NCBI RefSeq assembly: GCF_000513855.1
Contig: NZ_KI911318.1
Coordinates: forward strand, 758,484 to 822,483
Reading direction: 5' to 3'
Length of the DNA: 64,000 nt
From: Desulfurococcus amylolyticus Z-533
Lineage (GTDB): Archaea > Thermoproteota > Thermoprotei_A > Sulfolobales > Desulfurococcaceae
A model generated the notes under the pieces. It did no database searches. It saw only the letters and a list, made by a program, of their open reading frames with translations, and was not told the DNA's origin. Positions 62,917 to 64,000 of the stretch are shown one piece after another. Position 1 is the first letter of the stretch, and each line of letters opens with the position of its first letter. Position numbers and translations under genes: made by a program.

Positions 62917-63545
62917 TTGTACGGGTTCACTGAGCCTTCTGCCTGGTAATAGGCTGCTGTGGATTTATAGATAACTTTAATATCTCTAGAGTACTTAGAG
63001 CTCCTGTGATCCGCTGTGCGGTGAGGGCCGTGCTAGAAACCCGGATGGGGCCCTGCAGCATTGGACTCGACCGAGCCCCATGCAGTCTAGGTGAAGCAAG
63101 TGAGCCCAGGCCAGGGGCTAACCCCGCTAACAAAACATCAGCGGGGAAACGCTGTAGATAAGGGAATATACTAATATATGGGACACCGTGCTCCATGACT
63201 AGGAATATGAGTCCTTGGCTGTTGTTTTGGTTTTTATATGGGCTTGTATTGGTTGGTGTTGTTTGCTGCTGTGAAGAGTTTATTATAATAAGGTGAGGGG
63301 CTGAGGACACCTCCAAAAGAAGCCCGGGATACAGGGTCTCAGAATACCCCTCAACACCCCTAAGCCAGATGAAGGGACAACACAGCCAACATAAACTTAA
63401 TATCAGACCCTGAACCCCTAAGAACTGACCTCCTCACCCTGAAGAGCGGGGGGATTCCCTGCATCTATTCGGGGGCTGTATCTTTCATCTATGGAGTAGT
63501 CGAGAGGGCAAGCCATATTAAGGTAAATGATACTGGAAAAGAATA
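62917..63545. other. 629-bp intergenic region with degenerate TnpB-type sequences
   Basis: No intact gene. A minus-strand patch near 63175-63200 reads EHGVPYISIFP, resembling the KHGVPVVTIDP segment of the relic at 30.27 kb. A perfect 7-bp stem, CCCCGCT/AGCGGGG (63122-63128 and 63140-63146), and a GC-rich plus-strand block (63048-63120) similar to 30330-30410 lie left of it. The right side holds right-end copy B. The region appears to be successive decayed insertions. Confidence 0.55.
63425..63516 (-). repeat. TnpB right-end / omega-RNA-like element, copy B (no tnpB)
   Basis: The segment aligns with 29991-30090 through GACCTCCTC, GAGCGGGGGG, TTCCC, GCATCTATTCGGGG and ATCTTT, and a few bases beyond into what was the tnpB 3' end (AGTCGA). 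Compared with copy A it lacks the 11-bp hairpin arm. No tnpB coding sequence follows; the carboxyltransferase 3' end lies 30 bases further on. Confidence 0.7.
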
Positions 63546-64000
63546 TTAGAGAGGTATATTGCCATGTTTCTTGGGTATCATGCCTAGGAATTCTTCCCTC
63601 TTATTCTTTAAAGCCTTAAGCGCCTCATATATCTTCAACCTTGTTAAGGCTGGATCTATTATATCATCTATGTATCCCAGCTCGGCAGCTCTAAACGGGT
63701 TTGCGAATGTCTCCCTATACTCGGCCAGCTTCTTTCGTGCAAGCTCCTCGGGGTCAGGTGCCTGGGATAACTCCTTCCTATAGAGTATTCTTATAGCTCC
63801 CTCGGGCCCCATTACCGCTATCTCTGCTGTAGGCCATGCTAGGTTTATATCGCTTTCCAGCGAGAGGCTACCCATAGCTATGTAGGCTCCTCCATAGGCC
63901 TTCCTCATAACCAGTGTTATCTTTGGTACTGTCGCCTCCGAGTACGCGTATAATACCTTTGCGCCATGCCTTATTATACCACCATGCTCCTGATCTACTC
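63546..64000 (-). CDS. Acyl-CoA carboxylase/decarboxylase carboxyltransferase subunit, C-terminal part
   Basis: Partial gene; the frame is open to the right edge (…VDQEHGGIIRHGAKVLYAYS) so the N-terminus lies outside. The biotin-dependent carboxyltransferase signature is plain: RHGAKVLYAYSEATVPKITL, MRKAYGGAYIAMGS and AWPTAEIAVMGPEGA, ending with KKHGNIPL. These fit methylmalonyl-CoA decarboxylase alpha or propionyl-CoA carboxylase beta subunits. It converges on the biotin carrier gene. Whether the complex carboxylates or decarboxylates depends on its partners (see the altered biotin carboxylase homologue at 30.5 kb). Confidence 0.92.
   Translation of the reverse strand, partial: VDQEHGGIIRHGAKVLYAYSEATVPKITLVMRKAYGGAYIAMGSLSLESDINLAWPTAEIAVMGPEGAIRILYRKELSQAPDPEELARKKLAEYRETFANPFRAAELGYIDDIIDPALTRLKIYEALKALKNKREEFLGMIPKKHGNIPL

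Noticed and set aside
62927-63316. 129-codon minus-strand frame in the large gap
   Set aside because: Odd composition, no ribosome site, only a short TnpB-like patch; treated as degenerate remnant rather than a gene.
1-64000. CRISPR arrays, tRNA or rRNA genes
   Set aside because: No regularly spaced repeats were seen, and no GGTTCRA-type T-loop with matching arms or rRNA-like stretch was recognised in the gaps. A covariance-model scan would be needed to exclude intron-containing tRNAs.

Overview
The window looks like a piece of a hyperthermophilic crenarchaeal chromosome, most likely from the Desulfurococcales (Desulfurococcus/Thermosphaera-like); that placement is inference. The sequence support is: an mre11-nurA-herA-rad50 repair operon, a class I lysyl-tRNA synthetase, Hjc, a Taw1-type wyosine enzyme, a PIN-KH ATPase, an Asp-ligated [4Fe-4S] ferredoxin, TATA boxes 25-45 bp ahead of many genes, many TTG/GTG starts, and ribosome binding sites of the GGTGAT/AGGAGGTGA type. 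Gene density is high and almost every gap is short.

Layout. 1-2.6 kb: end of ileS, then cdd overlapping it. 2.6-10.4 kb (minus): mre11, nurA, herA, rad50 and a methyltransferase, read right to left with overlaps or tiny gaps. 10.5-14.2 kb (minus): threonine synthase, a PfkB-family sugar kinase paired with class I fructose-bisphosphate aldolase, and a small membrane protein. 14.4-19.5 kb (plus): a complete BmpA/NupABC-like nucleoside ABC importer. 19.5-25.4 kb: lysS (minus), an MFS transporter and leuS. 25.6-30 kb: a dihydroorotase/allantoinase-type gene broken by a 25-bp tandem duplication, MarC, a CDF-like protein, ferredoxin and an M20 peptidase. 30.0-30.5 kb: remnant of an IS200/IS605-type tnpB with a structured right end.

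30.5-36 kb holds a biotin-carboxylase homologue whose catalytic motifs are altered, PEP synthase and a COG2403 P-loop protein. 36-49.3 kb is a cell-surface block: two secreted metallophosphoesterases and a secreted glucodextranase-C-domain protein, all with Thr-rich stalks and C-terminal anchors, plus a three-gene ABC importer whose binding protein has a poly-Thr linker. The PIN-KH ATPase and Hjc lie between them. 49.3-53 kb carries a small phosphoesterase, a Bud32-like kinase with DUF211, two small DNA-binding proteins and a PhoU/DUF47 protein. 53-56.3 kb is a MocA-like transferase, HypD and a radical SAM protein in tandem; 56.3-58 kb is a PLP-type arginine decarboxylase. 58-61 kb looks like a metal-responsive group: NikR, a DtxR-type regulator and a disulfide oxidoreductase with a His-rich insert. 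The end has Taw1, a candidate C/D box sRNA in the leader of a biotin carrier gene, a 629-bp gap full of degenerate TnpB-type sequence, and a carboxyltransferase running off the right edge.

No tRNA, rRNA or CRISPR array was recognised. The points most worth a second look are the 25-bp duplication, the altered biotin carboxylase, the C/D box sRNA, and the dispersed copies of a TnpB right-end (omega-RNA-like) sequence at 30.0, 59.05 and 63.4 kb.
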